From Anaerorhabdus furcosa (lineage in GTDB: Bacteria > Bacillota_I > Bacilli_A > Erysipelotrichales > Erysipelotrichaceae), in assembly GCF_900167375.1 (NCBI RefSeq), contig NZ_FUWY01000002.1:372001-436000 (forward strand): 64,000 nt of DNA, given 5' to 3'. Each line of letters begins with the position of its first letter. Position 1 is the stretch's first letter. This document shows positions 38,046 to 47,563 of the stretch, one piece after another. The notes below the pieces were generated by a model. That model ran no database searches. It was given only the letters and a program-made list of their open reading frames with translations, and was not told the origin of the DNA. Made by a program: the position numbers and the translations under genes.

Positions 38046-38618
38046 ATGAGTGAGAAAGTATTAGTAGAAGTATCAGCACGTCATGTACACGTGTCAAAAC
38101 AAGATTTAGAAACATTGTTTGGAGCAGGTCATGAATTAACATCTAAAAAAGAGTTATCACAACCTGGCCAATTTGCATGTGAAGAAAAAGTAGCAGTTGT
38201 AGGACCAAAGGGAACAATTAACATGTCAATTTTAGGTCCAACTCGTAAAGATACTCAAATTGAAGTTTCTTATACAGATGCAAGAGCATTAGGGATTAAT
38301 GCACCTTTAAGAGAATCTGGAGATACAAAAGAATCTGCTCCAATTAAATTAGTAGGTCCAAAAGGTGAAGTTGAATTAACTCAAGGAGTTATCGTTGCGA
38401 AACGTCATATTCATATGCTTCCAAGCGATGCAGAAAAATTTGGTGTGGAAAATGGTCAAATCGTCGGTGTTAAAATTGACACAAATGGTCGTTCAATCGT
38501 ATTCGGTGATACAGTAGTTCGTGTTCGTGATGATTTCGCATTAGCAATGCACATTGATACTGATGAAGCAAATGCTGCAGGAATTAGCGGATCAGCACAA
38601 GGTGAGATTATAAAATAA
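38046..38618 (+). CDS. pduL: Phosphate propanoyltransferase / phosphotransacetylase (PduL)
   Basis: A 190-residue protein with the two-domain PduL fold. The zinc-binding motifs S-A-R-H-V-H-V near residue 10 and A-K-R-H-I-H-M near 118 are both present. It converts acyl-CoA and phosphate to acyl phosphate. The N-terminus begins right at the first domain, with no encapsulation peptide, and no microcompartment genes are seen, so it probably acts as the cytosolic enzyme for acetate formation. Confidence 0.94.
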   Translation: MSEKVLVEVSARHVHVSKQDLETLFGAGHELTSKKELSQPGQFACEEKVAVVGPKGTINMSILGPTRKDTQIEVSYTDARALGINAPLRESGDTKESAPIKLVGPKGEVELTQGVIVAKRHIHMLPSDAEKFGVENGQIVGVKIDTNGRSIVFGDTVVRVRDDFALAMHIDTDEANAAGISGSAQGEIIK

Positions 38619-38645
38619 GATTGAGGAAACTCAATCTTTAATTTG
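38617..38645 (+). terminator. Terminator after pduL
   Basis: A nine-base stem (AAGATTGAG / CTCAATCTT) with a GAAA tetraloop. An extended -10 (TTGGTATAAT) follows at 38643-38652. Confidence 0.75.
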
Positions 38646-38673
38646 GTATAATAATTAAAAGAGGAGGATACTT

Positions 38674-39270
38674 ATGAAAAAACTAATTTTATTTCTTCTA
38701 ATATTCTTGATTGTGGTTGGTTGTGCAAATAAGGCAATGACTAGCAATGAGTTAGAAGATACAACTCCTCCGTGGATTAATGTTGAAAACTATGTATTTG
38801 AAACAGAAGTGGGTAATCCAATTAATTATGAAACTGCAACTGCCTATGATGAAACGGATGGTCCATGTGATGTCCGTGTAGTAGGTAGAGTAAATTTTAA
38901 TGTACCTGGTGAATATTACTTGAAATATACTACGAAAGATATTAGTGGTAATGTTAGTGAAGAACCGTTTACTGTCATAGTTTATAAAGATAGTAAGCAG
39001 GAGACATTAGCAGAGAATGAGAATGAATCTGAGGAAATCAAAACTTGTGATCAAGCAAATGCAATGGATAAAAACAAACCTTGTCATGTTGTTGTAAGTG
39101 ATCTTACAGATTATAAGATGATATTCCAAGATAATGATGGATACAATCGATGCGTTGCCTATGGTGACTCCTTAATGGCAGAAAATGAATCCATTCAATA
39201 TACTTGTGAAAAATTACTTCGTAATGATAATGAATTATGGGGATATGGTATAAAGGTAAATGAAAAGTGA
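38674..39270 (+). CDS. Lipoprotein with Ig-like (DUF5011) domain
   Basis: A 198-residue protein with a lipoprotein signal ending in V-V-G-C (Cys17). An Ig-like domain of the DUF5011 type spans about 30-110, with T-P-P-W-I and G-E-Y-Y-L-K-Y-T. A C-terminal part with three cysteines is not recognised. It is probably exposed on the cell surface; the function is unknown. Confidence 0.8.
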   Translation: MKKLILFLLIFLIVVGCANKAMTSNELEDTTPPWINVENYVFETEVGNPINYETATAYDETDGPCDVRVVGRVNFNVPGEYYLKYTTKDISGNVSEEPFTVIVYKDSKQETLAENENESEEIKTCDQANAMDKNKPCHVVVSDLTDYKMIFQDNDGYNRCVAYGDSLMAENESIQYTCEKLLRNDNELWGYGIKVNEK

Positions 39271-39298
39271 ATCACGAGTTAAAGTGATTCACTTTTTT
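39264..39298. terminator. Bidirectional terminator between lipoprotein gene and cysE
   Basis: An 11-base stem (AAGTGAATCAC / GTGATTCACTT) with A and T runs on both sides, overlapping the last codons of both convergent genes. Confidence 0.85.
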
Positions 39299-39809
39299 CT
39301 ATATTAATTATTTTTGCAGGGATTCCTACTGCAGTTGAGTTAGGTGGAATGTCTTTTAAAACAACAGCGTTTGCTCCAATTTTAGAATTTGTTCCTATTG
39401 TAATGTTACCTAATACTTTAGCACCAGCACCAATGACAACATTCTCCTCTAATGTTGGATGTCTTTTCGCATGCTCACGTCCTGTGCCGCCTAAAGTAAC
39501 ACCATGGAATAGTTTTACATTATCTTTAATGATGGTAGTTTCTCCAATAACAACACCCATACCATGATCAATAAAAAGTCCATATCCAATTGTCGCCCCT
39601 GGATGAATTTCAATTCCAGTTAGAAATCTCGCGAATTGTGAAAATATTCGAGCAAATAGATAAAAATGTGCTTTATAAAGTAAATTAGATAGACGATGCC
39701 ATGCGATTGCATGGACACTTGGGTATAGTAAAATAATCTCAATTGCATTTCTAGCAGCGGGATCACTTCGCTTAATATGTTGAATCTGCATTCTTAGGTC
39801 TTTGAACAT
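39279..39809 (-). CDS. cysE: Serine O-acetyltransferase
   Basis: A 176-residue protein of the short CysE/EpsC type. An N-terminal helical part (R-D-P-A-A-R-N near residue 15, as R-S-D-P-A-A) precedes left-handed beta-helix hexapeptide repeats with [17 protein letters not shown] and G-G-T-G. It makes O-acetylserine for the cysteine synthase encoded divergently at 39913. Confidence 0.95.
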   Translation of the reverse strand: MFKDLRMQIQHIKRSDPAARNAIEIILLYPSVHAIAWHRLSNLLYKAHFYLFARIFSQFARFLTGIEIHPGATIGYGLFIDHGMGVVIGETTIIKDNVKLFHGVTLGGTGREHAKRHPTLEENVVIGAGAKVLGNITIGTNSKIGANAVVLKDIPPNSTAVGIPAKIINIEKSESL

Positions 39810-39839
39810 AATTTGCTCCTTAGAGATATATCATAAAGG

Positions 39840-39884
39840 GTTGAAAAGTATATTTCAACTATATTAATTTTAGAGTGCTATAAT
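39840..39884. promoter_or_regulatory. cysE-cysK divergent control region with palindrome
   Basis: A perfect dyad with arms GTTGAAA and TTTCAAC spaced by six bases lies at 39840-39859, twenty bases before a TATAAT box (39879-39884) for cysK. The location suggests an operator for shared control of the two cysteine genes. Confidence 0.5.
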
Positions 39885-39912
39885 ACTTACAAAGAGAGGG
39901 AGAGATTTAACC

Positions 39913-40836
39913 ATGAAGGTAAACAACATACTTGAAACAATTGGAAGTACCCCGTTAGTGAAGTTAAATAACTTGATGGAAAAGTTTGGTTTAGAAGCTA
40001 ATCTTTATGCAAAAGTTGAGTTCTTTAATCCTGGTGGTAGCGTAAAGGATCGTATTGCTTATAATATGATTCAAAAAGCAATTGATGATGACGACATTGA
40101 TTTAGAAACTACAATTATTGAAGCAACAAGTGGAAACACAGGCATTGGTCTCGCTATGGTTACAGCAGCATTAGGTATGCGATGTATTCTTGTTATGCCA
40201 GATACGATGAGTATTGAAAGAAGAAAATTAATTGAACAATATGGAGCTGAGCTTGTTCTTACGGAAGGTAAGCTAGGAATGAAAGGAACAATTGAAAAGG
40301 CTAATGAATTAATGGCAAGTATACCAAATTCATTTATACCATCACAATTTGAAAATCCAAACAATCCAAGTATACATACCAAAACCACAGCAATAGAAAT
40401 TTTGCATGATTTAGATAACCAAGTAGATATCTTTGTAGCAGGAATTGGAACTGGGGGAACACTAAGTGGTGTTGGACAAACATTGAAACTCAATAATCCA
40501 ATAACACAAGTCATTGGTGTTGAACCAAAAGATTCACCTTTATTATCAGAAGGAATATTTGGGCCTCATAAAATACAAGGAATTGGTGCAAATTTTGTAC
40601 CCATTAACTATAATCCAGGTGTAGTAGATCAAATTGTAACTGCAAGCATTGAAGAATCAATTGATGCTTCAAAAATGCTTACAAGAACAGAAGGAATACT
40701 TGCAGGGATTTCAAGTGGTGCAGCTTTAGCAAAAGGATTAGAATTTGCGAAGTTACCAGAAAACAAAGGTAAAAATATTGTTGTCCTATTACCTGATACT
40801 GGTGAGAGATACTTATCTACTGATTTGTTTAAATAA
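39913..40836 (+). CDS. cysK: Cysteine synthase A (O-acetylserine sulfhydrylase)
   Basis: A 307-residue PLP enzyme with the motif N-P-G-G-S-V-K-D-R (PLP lysine at residue 45), T-S-G-N-T-G-I near residue 70 and the phosphate-binding G-T-G-G-T-L-S-G near 180. It joins O-acetylserine and sulfide to give cysteine. It stands divergent from cysE and ends at a clear terminator. Confidence 0.95.
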   Translation: MKVNNILETIGSTPLVKLNNLMEKFGLEANLYAKVEFFNPGGSVKDRIAYNMIQKAIDDDDIDLETTIIEATSGNTGIGLAMVTAALGMRCILVMPDTMSIERRKLIEQYGAELVLTEGKLGMKGTIEKANELMASIPNSFIPSQFENPNNPSIHTKTTAIEILHDLDNQVDIFVAGIGTGGTLSGVGQTLKLNNPITQVIGVEPKDSPLLSEGIFGPHKIQGIGANFVPINYNPGVVDQIVTASIEESIDASKMLTRTEGILAGISSGAALAKGLEFAKLPENKGKNIVVLLPDTGERYLSTDLFK

Positions 40837-40847
40837 TAAATTTAAAA

Positions 40848-40889
40848 GAAGACAAACTCAATAAAGTATTGAATATTGTCTTCTTTTTT
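40848..40889. terminator. Terminator after cysK
   Basis: Stem GAAGACAA / TTGTCTTC followed by six T residues; it also sits at the end of the convergent gene. Confidence 0.8.
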
Positions 40890-40891
40890 GC

Positions 40892-41950
40892 TTAGTTTGC
40901 TTCTGCAATAGCAAGATTAGAAAGTAACCATTTGCCATTTACTTTTAAGAATGTTAATTGGTAGGTACTACTGTAAGTTTGAGAACGCTCACCAACATAA
41001 ACGATGTAGTCAAAGGATACAGATCCAATAAACCCATCTTCACCAATCTCCACAACGTCAAATACATTCATATTTTTAAATTCAATTGAATCATGTGCTG
41101 AAAAATAAGCGTTGTTGAATGAACGAATTGCATCATAGAATTCTGTTTTTGTATAAAGTAATTTACGTAAGTTATTAAATGTTTCATCTTCAGTAATGTA
41201 CATACAATAAGTTGTAGCTACTTTTTCGATCAATGCTTCATATTCGCTGAGTGTTTCAGTATCAATCACTGGACCTGCATAGTATTGATCGAGAATTGCA
41301 TCTTTTACAAGGATATATTCATTGTTTTGAACATCAATGATTGGATCACCAATTAGGTTATCAATAAAATATTGAGTAACTAACGGTGCATCTTCTTGAT
41401 TTTTCAAATTAGAATAAGCTACAGAAGGTATATCTCTTGCGACAATACGATCACTTCCAATATGGTTATCGTTGACTACCATTTGAAGATCAGTCGTAGG
41501 TGAATCAATCTTATAGCTGTGAACTTTTGTCAAAGTTCTTGCATTCCATTTGTTTTTATCGGCGTCTTTTTTGATTTCTATTGTTGCAATAGGACTTCCA
41601 TCAATAATCATGTCATAGTATTGAAATTCTGTTGAAGTATAGTTTTGTTTTTCAAAAGTTGCTTTACTTAAATCCAAATTTCCATAAAAGCTTTTTAAGT
41701 ATTCTATGTAAGTATCTTTTTCATTATACTGAGCATATACTTTTTTAGACTCTTCATAAATTGCATCATATTGTTTTTGCTCAAGCTGATCTACATAGTG
41801 AATTAATGCACCATTTGGTGTAGTACTTTCATAATAGTTTAGCCCAATCCACAATAGTCCAAGAAAGAAAGAACTAATTGCAATTAAGACGAGGAATGTT
41901 TGGCCTAAACCTTTATAAAAGCTTAATTGTATTTTCGAATGTCTTTTCAT
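40892..41950 (-). CDS. Membrane-anchored extracytoplasmic protein of unknown function
   Basis: A 352-residue protein with a basic start, one membrane helix (about 18-37) and a large external region. The first part and the last ~100 residues have the helix-plus-sheet pattern of NTF2-like domains (ending V-N-G-K-W-L-L-S-N-L), but the match is loose. The gene begins one base after the stop of the NAGPA-type gene, so the two are one operon and probably act together at the cell surface. Confidence 0.6.
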   Translation of the reverse strand: MKRHSKIQLSFYKGLGQTFLVLIAISSFFLGLLWIGLNYYESTTPNGALIHYVDQLEQKQYDAIYEESKKVYAQYNEKDTYIEYLKSFYGNLDLSKATFEKQNYTSTEFQYYDMIIDGSPIATIEIKKDADKNKWNARTLTKVHSYKIDSPTTDLQMVVNDNHIGSDRIVARDIPSVAYSNLKNQEDAPLVTQYFIDNLIGDPIIDVQNNEYILVKDAILDQYYAGPVIDTETLSEYEALIEKVATTYCMYITEDETFNNLRKLLYTKTEFYDAIRSFNNAYFSAHDSIEFKNMNVFDVVEIGEDGFIGSVSFDYIVYVGERSQTYSSTYQLTFLKVNGKWLLSNLAIAEAN

Positions 41951-41951
41951 C

Positions 41952-42950
41952 TTACTTTACTATCCACGCTGTTGGTACGCGGCGATCTCCATTCATTGAT
42001 ACGACATTGTTGATGATTTCTCCCTCATAAACCATAACAGTACTTGACCCACCATCTAAGTTTGCAGCATTCATTGCACCATATTCCATCATAATATCAA
42101 TACAATCACTATAAGAAGCTCCAAGTGAAGTGGTTTGACGTCCATCAATAGCTAGAAGAAGTACGGCACCGTCTTCTCTTTGACCAATTACAGTACGTGG
42201 GTTTAAACCACCACCTGTACCCGTAATTGGAACAGCTTCATAATTTACAATTAATACAGGTCCAAAAGACACAGCGTTTTTTAAATTGTAAGATAAAGCT
42301 TGCTCAGCGGTCATATTTCCAACGACTAGACGATTTTTATCATTGAATCCAATCACTGAATAGTAGTCATCTAATTTACCAGTTACAAGTTCACCATCTT
42401 TGATAACGATTCCATAAGGAATACTTCCATCACCTTTACCACCTGGATCATCAAAACCTCCAGCATTAATTCCAGCAATTGCATTCTCACTTGCAACGAA
42501 TTCTTCAACTAAAAATCCTTTTTGACTATCGGTATTCATCAAAACATTAACTCCTAATTCAATGCGTGAAGGATCACGGATAATCATTAATGTTCCTTTA
42601 TAAGTAGGACCACTAATAGGGATAATTTGAATATTATCTTTTTCACTCTCAGGAATATCAAATCCTTCTGTTGTATAATCAGTAATTTCATCTGTTTGAT
42701 ATAATGTATTCTTTTGTAAGATTTCTTCTATTTCATTGCTAGAGAAAAACAAATGAGCAACAGCTTTTCCTCTGCGTGTTTCCATCAAAGTACTTGTAAC
42801 AAGATTGCTTAATGTAGGAGAAGGACCTCTTAATATAATTAACGCTGCAATATATGCAGTAATCAAAAATGCGATCATAACAGCTAAAAAAATGAGTATG
42901 CTTTGTTTGCTTTTACGTTTTATAGTAGCTTTAATCTTTTTTCTAGTCAT
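41952..42950 (-). CDS. Phosphodiester glycosidase (NAGPA) family exported protein
   Basis: A 332-residue protein with an N-terminal membrane anchor (about 16-38) and a C-terminal NAGPA domain: A-I-A-G-I-N-A-G-G-F near residue 155, N-P-R-T-V-I-G-Q near 250, A-I-D-G-R, and A-A-N-L-D-G-G-S-S-T near 300. Family knowledge: NAGPA-type enzymes split GlcNAc-phosphodiester bonds, and bacterial relatives act on wall polymers such as teichoic acids. It may edit glycan-phosphate links. Confidence 0.9.
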   Translation of the reverse strand: MTRKKIKATIKRKSKQSILIFLAVMIAFLITAYIAALIILRGPSPTLSNLVTSTLMETRRGKAVAHLFFSSNEIEEILQKNTLYQTDEITDYTTEGFDIPESEKDNIQIIPISGPTYKGTLMIIRDPSRIELGVNVLMNTDSQKGFLVEEFVASENAIAGINAGGFDDPGGKGDGSIPYGIVIKDGELVTGKLDDYYSVIGFNDKNRLVVGNMTAEQALSYNLKNAVSFGPVLIVNYEAVPITGTGGGLNPRTVIGQREDGAVLLLAIDGRQTTSLGASYSDCIDIMMEYGAMNAANLDGGSSTVMVYEGEIINNVVSMNGDRRVPTAWIVK

Positions 42951-43091
42951 TAGTAATTCCTTTCACGATAAAAAACTAAATGAAAATTTAGCGTTTTTAT
43001 TATAACATACAAATTTGGGTGAAATTTGTGATATTCCAAAAAGTTGAAAAAGTGAAAAATCGTGGTATCCTTATTAAACGGAGGCAAAAAA

Positions 43092-44102
43092 ATGAAAAAA
43101 AGAGAAGTTAGTATTGATTTAATCAAGATTATTGCCTCATTTGCAGTTATTTGTTTACATTTAATTGATATACCAAGTAATAAGGTAGACCAATGGGTAT
43201 ATTACTTAAGTGGATGTGCCATTCCGTTATTACTTATGGTTAATGGGTATTTACTATTAAATAAAGATAAGATTACGTTTAAAAGACAATCATTGAAGTC
43301 ATTAAAAATGTTAGGTGTTGTGTTCTTATGGTGCCTAATTTATAGTTGTATAAATTATTTTACAACAGGGTCTTGGGTTAATCCAATCCAAACAGTTGTG
43401 TTGGGATTAATGCAAAAAGGAAATATGTGGCAATTTTGGTTTATTGGTACATTAATCTTAATTCATTTGTTTTTACCATTATTGCATCGAATCTTTATTC
43501 ATCCAAAAACAGCTTTCTTAATTATAGTACTTTGTTTTTTAATTTGTTTTGGAATTGATATCATCAATGTACTTTTTGTAGCTGTAGATAAACCACTGAT
43601 TCAATCCTATGTGCCACAAACGTTTAGATTGTGGAACCACTTTGCTTATTTCTTTTTAGGAGGTTTTTTAGGAAAACCTGAGATAAAAGAAATCATAAAG
43701 TCAGAAATCAAGATTTGGAAGCATCTATTATTTCTCATCGTCATCACAATTGCAGTTGTGAATTATGAAATGTTTATGGGTGTTAATTATTATGGAACCA
43801 CCTATGCGGAATTCTTTTATGATAATGCCTTTGTTATGATTTGGATTGTTACACTATTTAGTTTCTTAAATCGCTTGGATATAAAGAATAATGGGATATC
43901 AAAATTTGTTTCCTATATTAGTGTAAATACATTTGGTGTTTATGTAATGCATGTTTATTTAATGAGTATAATGCAACTTATATTTGATTACAAGAATCAA
44001 CAATTCACACTGTTACTTCCCTTCGTAATATTTGTGATTGCGCAAATTATGAGTTCAATTTTAAGAATGAATAAAGCAACAAGAGTTTTAGTTACATTCT
44101 AG
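43092..44102 (+). CDS. Acyltransferase family 3 membrane protein (OatA/WecH-like)
   Basis: A 336-residue protein with about ten membrane helices and the family pattern S-I-D-L-I-K-I-I-A-S-F-A-V-I-C-L-H at the start, with the catalytic-type histidine at helix 1, and W-Q-F-W-F-I-G in the middle. It lacks the SGNH domain of OatA, so it resembles WecH-type O-acetyltransferases. The ATG at 43092 has CGGAGG upstream. The acceptor is probably a surface sugar. Confidence 0.85.
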   Translation: MKKREVSIDLIKIIASFAVICLHLIDIPSNKVDQWVYYLSGCAIPLLLMVNGYLLLNKDKITFKRQSLKSLKMLGVVFLWCLIYSCINYFTTGSWVNPIQTVVLGLMQKGNMWQFWFIGTLILIHLFLPLLHRIFIHPKTAFLIIVLCFLICFGIDIINVLFVAVDKPLIQSYVPQTFRLWNHFAYFFLGGFLGKPEIKEIIKSEIKIWKHLLFLIVITIAVVNYEMFMGVNYYGTTYAEFFYDNAFVMIWIVTLFSFLNRLDIKNNGISKFVSYISVNTFGVYVMHVYLMSIMQLIFDYKNQQFTLLLPFVIFVIAQIMSSILRMNKATRVLVTF

Positions 44103-44136
44103 AAAGTTTGATATAATAGAAGAGGTTGGTGATAAA

Positions 44137-45972
44137 ATGGAATTTTTACCTATAAATCGAGATGAAATGTTACAAAGAGGTTGGCAACAACCTGACTTTA
44201 TATACGTATCTGGGGATGCTTATGTTGATCATCCTTCTTTTGGTGCGGCAATTATTACAAGAATGTTAGAAGCACATGGCTATAAGGTTGTGATGCTTTC
44301 ACAACCCAACTGGAAAAAGAATGATGAGTTCTTACAATTTGGTGAACCTCGTCTTGGATTTCTAATCAGTTCAGGCAATATAGATTCAATGGTAAACCAT
44401 TATTCAGTTAGTAAAAGAAGAAGAGATAAAGATAGTTATACAGATGAAGGGGCTATGGGTAAAAGACCAGATCGTGCTACCATTGTCTATAGTAAGAAAG
44501 TTAGAGAACTTTTCCCCAATTCTGCAATTATTCTTGGAGGAATAGAGGCTTCATTAAGAAGACTTGCGCATTATGATTATTGGGATGATAAAATAAGACC
44601 TAGTATTTTATTGGATGCTCAAGCTGATATGGTTTTATATGGTATGGGAGAAACAAGTATCATTGAGCTGGCTGAAGCATTAGATGGCGGTTTGAATATA
44701 AAAGATATTACCTATATTAGAGGTTCGGTATATCAAACCAATACATTGGATACATTGTTTGAACATGTTGTATTACCAACATTTGAAGAAATAAAAAATG
44801 ATAAACGTAAATATGCTGAAAGTTTTAAAATTCAACATGAAAATCATGATGCACTTAACGCAACAATACTTGTGGAACCTTATAAAAACTGTTATGTCGT
44901 GCAAAATACACCTTCATTACCGCTATCAACAAAAGAAATGGATTTTGCTTATAGTTTACCTTATATGCGCAAGTTCCATCCTCGCTATAAATACATACCT
45001 GCAATTGAAGAAGTAAAATTCAGTGTAATTAGTAATCGTGGTTGTTTTGGAAGTTGTAGCTTCTGTGCATTAACGGCACATCAAGGTCGTATCATTCAAA
45101 GTAGATCAAAAGAATCAATCGTAAATGAAGTGAAAAAAATCACTGAATATGATGATTTTAAAGGATATATCCATGATGTGGGTGGCCCTACTGCGAATTT
45201 CTATCACCCTTCATGTGATAAACAATTAAAAGTAGGTACATGCAAGCACAAAGAATGTTTGCATCCAAAACCATGTCCAAACTTAAAAGTGGATCACAAA
45301 GATTATCTAGAAATTCTAAGGGCATGCCGAAAGCTACCTAAAATAAAGAAAGTATTTGTAAGATCGGGAATTCGTTATGATTATTTAATGCACGATAAAG
45401 ATGATACTTTCTTCAAAGAGTTAGTTGAACATCACATTAGTGGTCAATTGAAAGTAGCCCCAGAACATGTTTCCAATAAAGTATTGGATGTTATGGGAAA
45501 ATGCAATTTTGAATTATATGATTCATTTACCAAGAAGTATGAACGATTAAATAAAGAAGCGAATAAGAATCAATTCTTAGTTCCGTATTTGATGAGTAGC
45601 CATCCTGGATGTGATTTGCAAGATGCAGTTGAGTTGGCATGTTATTTGAAGAGAATTCGTCATACACCACAACAAGTGCAAGATTTTTATCCGACCCCTT
45701 CTACCCTAAGTACATGCATGTACTACACGGGGATAGATCCACTGACAGGTAAAAAGGTATATGTAGAAAAGAATTCACATGAGAAACTCTTACAACGAGC
45801 ACTTATGCAGTATTCTTATCCAAAGAATTATGATTTAGTTTATGAGGCATTAAAAAAAGCAAATCGATTAGATTTAGTTGGAAATAACAACAAATGCTTA
45901 ATTCCACCTATATACAACAAACAACAAACTCAAAAGAGGGGAGTAGAACATGGTAAGAGTAGAAAACGATAA
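44137..45972 (+). CDS. ygiQ: YgiQ family radical SAM protein
   Basis: A 611-residue protein with an N-terminal cobalamin-binding-like region (F-G-A-A-I-I-T-R-M-L-E), I-L-G-G-I-E-A-S-L-R-R, a radical SAM cluster motif C-F-G-S-C-S-F-C near residue 303 and the C-terminal Q-D-F-Y-P-T-P-S-T. All are typical of YgiQ. The reaction is not known. The end overlaps the next gene by 23 bases. Confidence 0.94.
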   Translation: MEFLPINRDEMLQRGWQQPDFIYVSGDAYVDHPSFGAAIITRMLEAHGYKVVMLSQPNWKKNDEFLQFGEPRLGFLISSGNIDSMVNHYSVSKRRRDKDSYTDEGAMGKRPDRATIVYSKKVRELFPNSAIILGGIEASLRRLAHYDYWDDKIRPSILLDAQADMVLYGMGETSIIELAEALDGGLNIKDITYIRGSVYQTNTLDTLFEHVVLPTFEEIKNDKRKYAESFKIQHENHDALNATILVEPYKNCYVVQNTPSLPLSTKEMDFAYSLPYMRKFHPRYKYIPAIEEVKFSVISNRGCFGSCSFCALTAHQGRIIQSRSKESIVNEVKKITEYDDFKGYIHDVGGPTANFYHPSCDKQLKVGTCKHKECLHPKPCPNLKVDHKDYLEILRACRKLPKIKKVFVRSGIRYDYLMHDKDDTFFKELVEHHISGQLKVAPEHVSNKVLDVMGKCNFELYDSFTKKYERLNKEANKNQFLVPYLMSSHPGCDLQDAVELACYLKRIRHTPQQVQDFYPTPSTLSTCMYYTGIDPLTGKKVYVEKNSHEKLLQRALMQYSYPKNYDLVYEALKKANRLDLVGNNNKCLIPPIYNKQQTQKRGVEHGKSRKR

Positions 45973-46786
45973 AGCAATTTTAGAAGTGGGTACAAAAGGT
46001 GCAGAAATCACAAGTTTTAAAATGAAAGATACTGAAATAGAGTATATGTGGCAAGGTAACAGTGAATTTTGGGCTGGAAGAAATCCAATTTTATTTCCAA
46101 TGGTAAGCAATACTTGGAATAAAAAACAAATCATCAATGGAAAAGAATACTTCATGGGCAACCATGGTCTAGCACGCTCGGCTGAATTTGAAGTAGAGAA
46201 TGTAACTGAATATACAATTACCATGGTATTGAAACAAAATGAGGAAACATTAAAACTATATCCATTTGATTTCACACTAAGAGTAATTTATACACTTTGT
46301 GATACAAAAGTACACATTCGATATCAAATCGAAAATCACTCAAAAGAAACAATGCCATTTAGTTTTGGGTTACATCCTGCATTTAATTGTCCATTAACTG
46401 AAGGTGAGAAGTTTGAAGACTATCATTTAGAATTTTCTAATGAAGAAGTATTAAATGGATTACTTGGACCATTTAGTTTAAATAATGACAAGAAAATACC
46501 TTGCGACTATTCTTTATTTGAAAGTAATCCAACAATTTGTTTTGAATACCCTCAATCATCATCTGTGAAGCTTACTAATGGCAAACATGGTGTCATTGTT
46601 GATTTAGTAGGTTATCGATGGTTAGCATTCTGGACAAAGCAAAATGCACCATTTATGTGCATTGAACCATGGCATGGACATGGTGATTATAGTGAAAACG
46701 ATCTTCCTTTTGATAAAAGAGAAGGAACGATTAACTTAGCACCGAATCATCACTATGAAACAGCGTATTGTATAGAAATTTACTAG
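45950..46786 (+). CDS. Aldose 1-epimerase family protein
   Basis: A 278-residue galactose-mutarotase-like protein with G-N-H-G-L-A-R near residue 67, F-G-L-H-P-A-F-N near 139 with a likely catalytic histidine, and E-P-W-H-G near 239. It resembles the LacX/YihR-like subgroup. It is likely to interconvert sugar anomers, and lies before nagB, which supports a role in sugar use. Confidence 0.88.
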   Translation: MVRVENDKAILEVGTKGAEITSFKMKDTEIEYMWQGNSEFWAGRNPILFPMVSNTWNKKQIINGKEYFMGNHGLARSAEFEVENVTEYTITMVLKQNEETLKLYPFDFTLRVIYTLCDTKVHIRYQIENHSKETMPFSFGLHPAFNCPLTEGEKFEDYHLEFSNEEVLNGLLGPFSLNNDKKIPCDYSLFESNPTICFEYPQSSSVKLTNGKHGVIVDLVGYRWLAFWTKQNAPFMCIEPWHGHGDYSENDLPFDKREGTINLAPNHHYETAYCIEIY

Positions 46787-46829
46787 AAAACGTGATATAA
46801 ATATATGAGAAAAGAAGGAGATAGAGGAA

Positions 46830-47555
46830 ATGTTTAAAATCATAGTCGTAGAGAATTACGATGAAGCAAGTAGTGAAGCTTTTAAAGTAATGAAGGAAGA
46901 AGTTGTATCTCATGAAAAACCAGTATTAGGTCTAGCAACAGGTTCAACACCAATTGGTCTATATAAGAAAATGCAAGCTGATCATAAATCAAATGGAACA
47001 TCATATAAGAATGTGATTACATTCAATCTTGATGAATACATTGGTTTACCAAAATCACATGAGCAAACATATTATACGTTCATGCATGAAAACTTATTTG
47101 ATGGATTAAATATTCCAGAAGAAAATATTCATATACCAGTAGGAGATAGTGACAATGTCCCTGCAGAATGCGTAAAATATGAAGAAGCAATGAAAGAATA
47201 CAACATTGATATTCAATTATTAGGTATCGGTGGAAATGGTCACATTGGTTTCAATGAACCAGGAACATCATTTGATACATTAACTCATATTGTAGATTTA
47301 CAAGAAAAAACACGTTTAGATAATGCTCGTTTCTTTGATAGCATTGATGAAGTACCTACTCAAGCAATTACAATGGGTATCGCAACAATTATGAAATCAA
47401 AGAAAGTATTACTTGTAGCTACAGGTGAAAATAAAGCTGATGCTATTTATGGCATGATCAAAGGTCCTATCTCTGAAGATTGTCCAGCTAGTGCATTACA
47501 AAATCATCCAAATGTTATTGTAATCGTTGATAAAGCTGCAGCAAGCAAACTATAG
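46830..47555 (+). CDS. nagB: Glucosamine-6-phosphate deaminase
   Basis: A 241-residue protein with L-G-L-A-T-G-S-T-P near residue 33, F-N-L-D-E-Y near 67 (catalytic Asp), G-I-G-G-N-G-H-I-G-F-N-E-P near 130 and the catalytic histidine in that motif. It is the short monomer-type NagB of Bacillus. It turns GlcN-6-P into fructose-6-P and ammonia. Confidence 0.96.
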   Translation: MFKIIVVENYDEASSEAFKVMKEEVVSHEKPVLGLATGSTPIGLYKKMQADHKSNGTSYKNVITFNLDEYIGLPKSHEQTYYTFMHENLFDGLNIPEENIHIPVGDSDNVPAECVKYEEAMKEYNIDIQLLGIGGNGHIGFNEPGTSFDTLTHIVDLQEKTRLDNARFFDSIDEVPTQAITMGIATIMKSKKVLLVATGENKADAIYGMIKGPISEDCPASALQNHPNVIVIVDKAAASKL

Positions 47556-47563
47556 GTAGCCAA

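Noticed and set aside
39810-39912. T-box or riboswitch leader for cysteine genes
   Set aside because: The interval is only about 100 bases and holds a dyad and a promoter, too short for such leaders.
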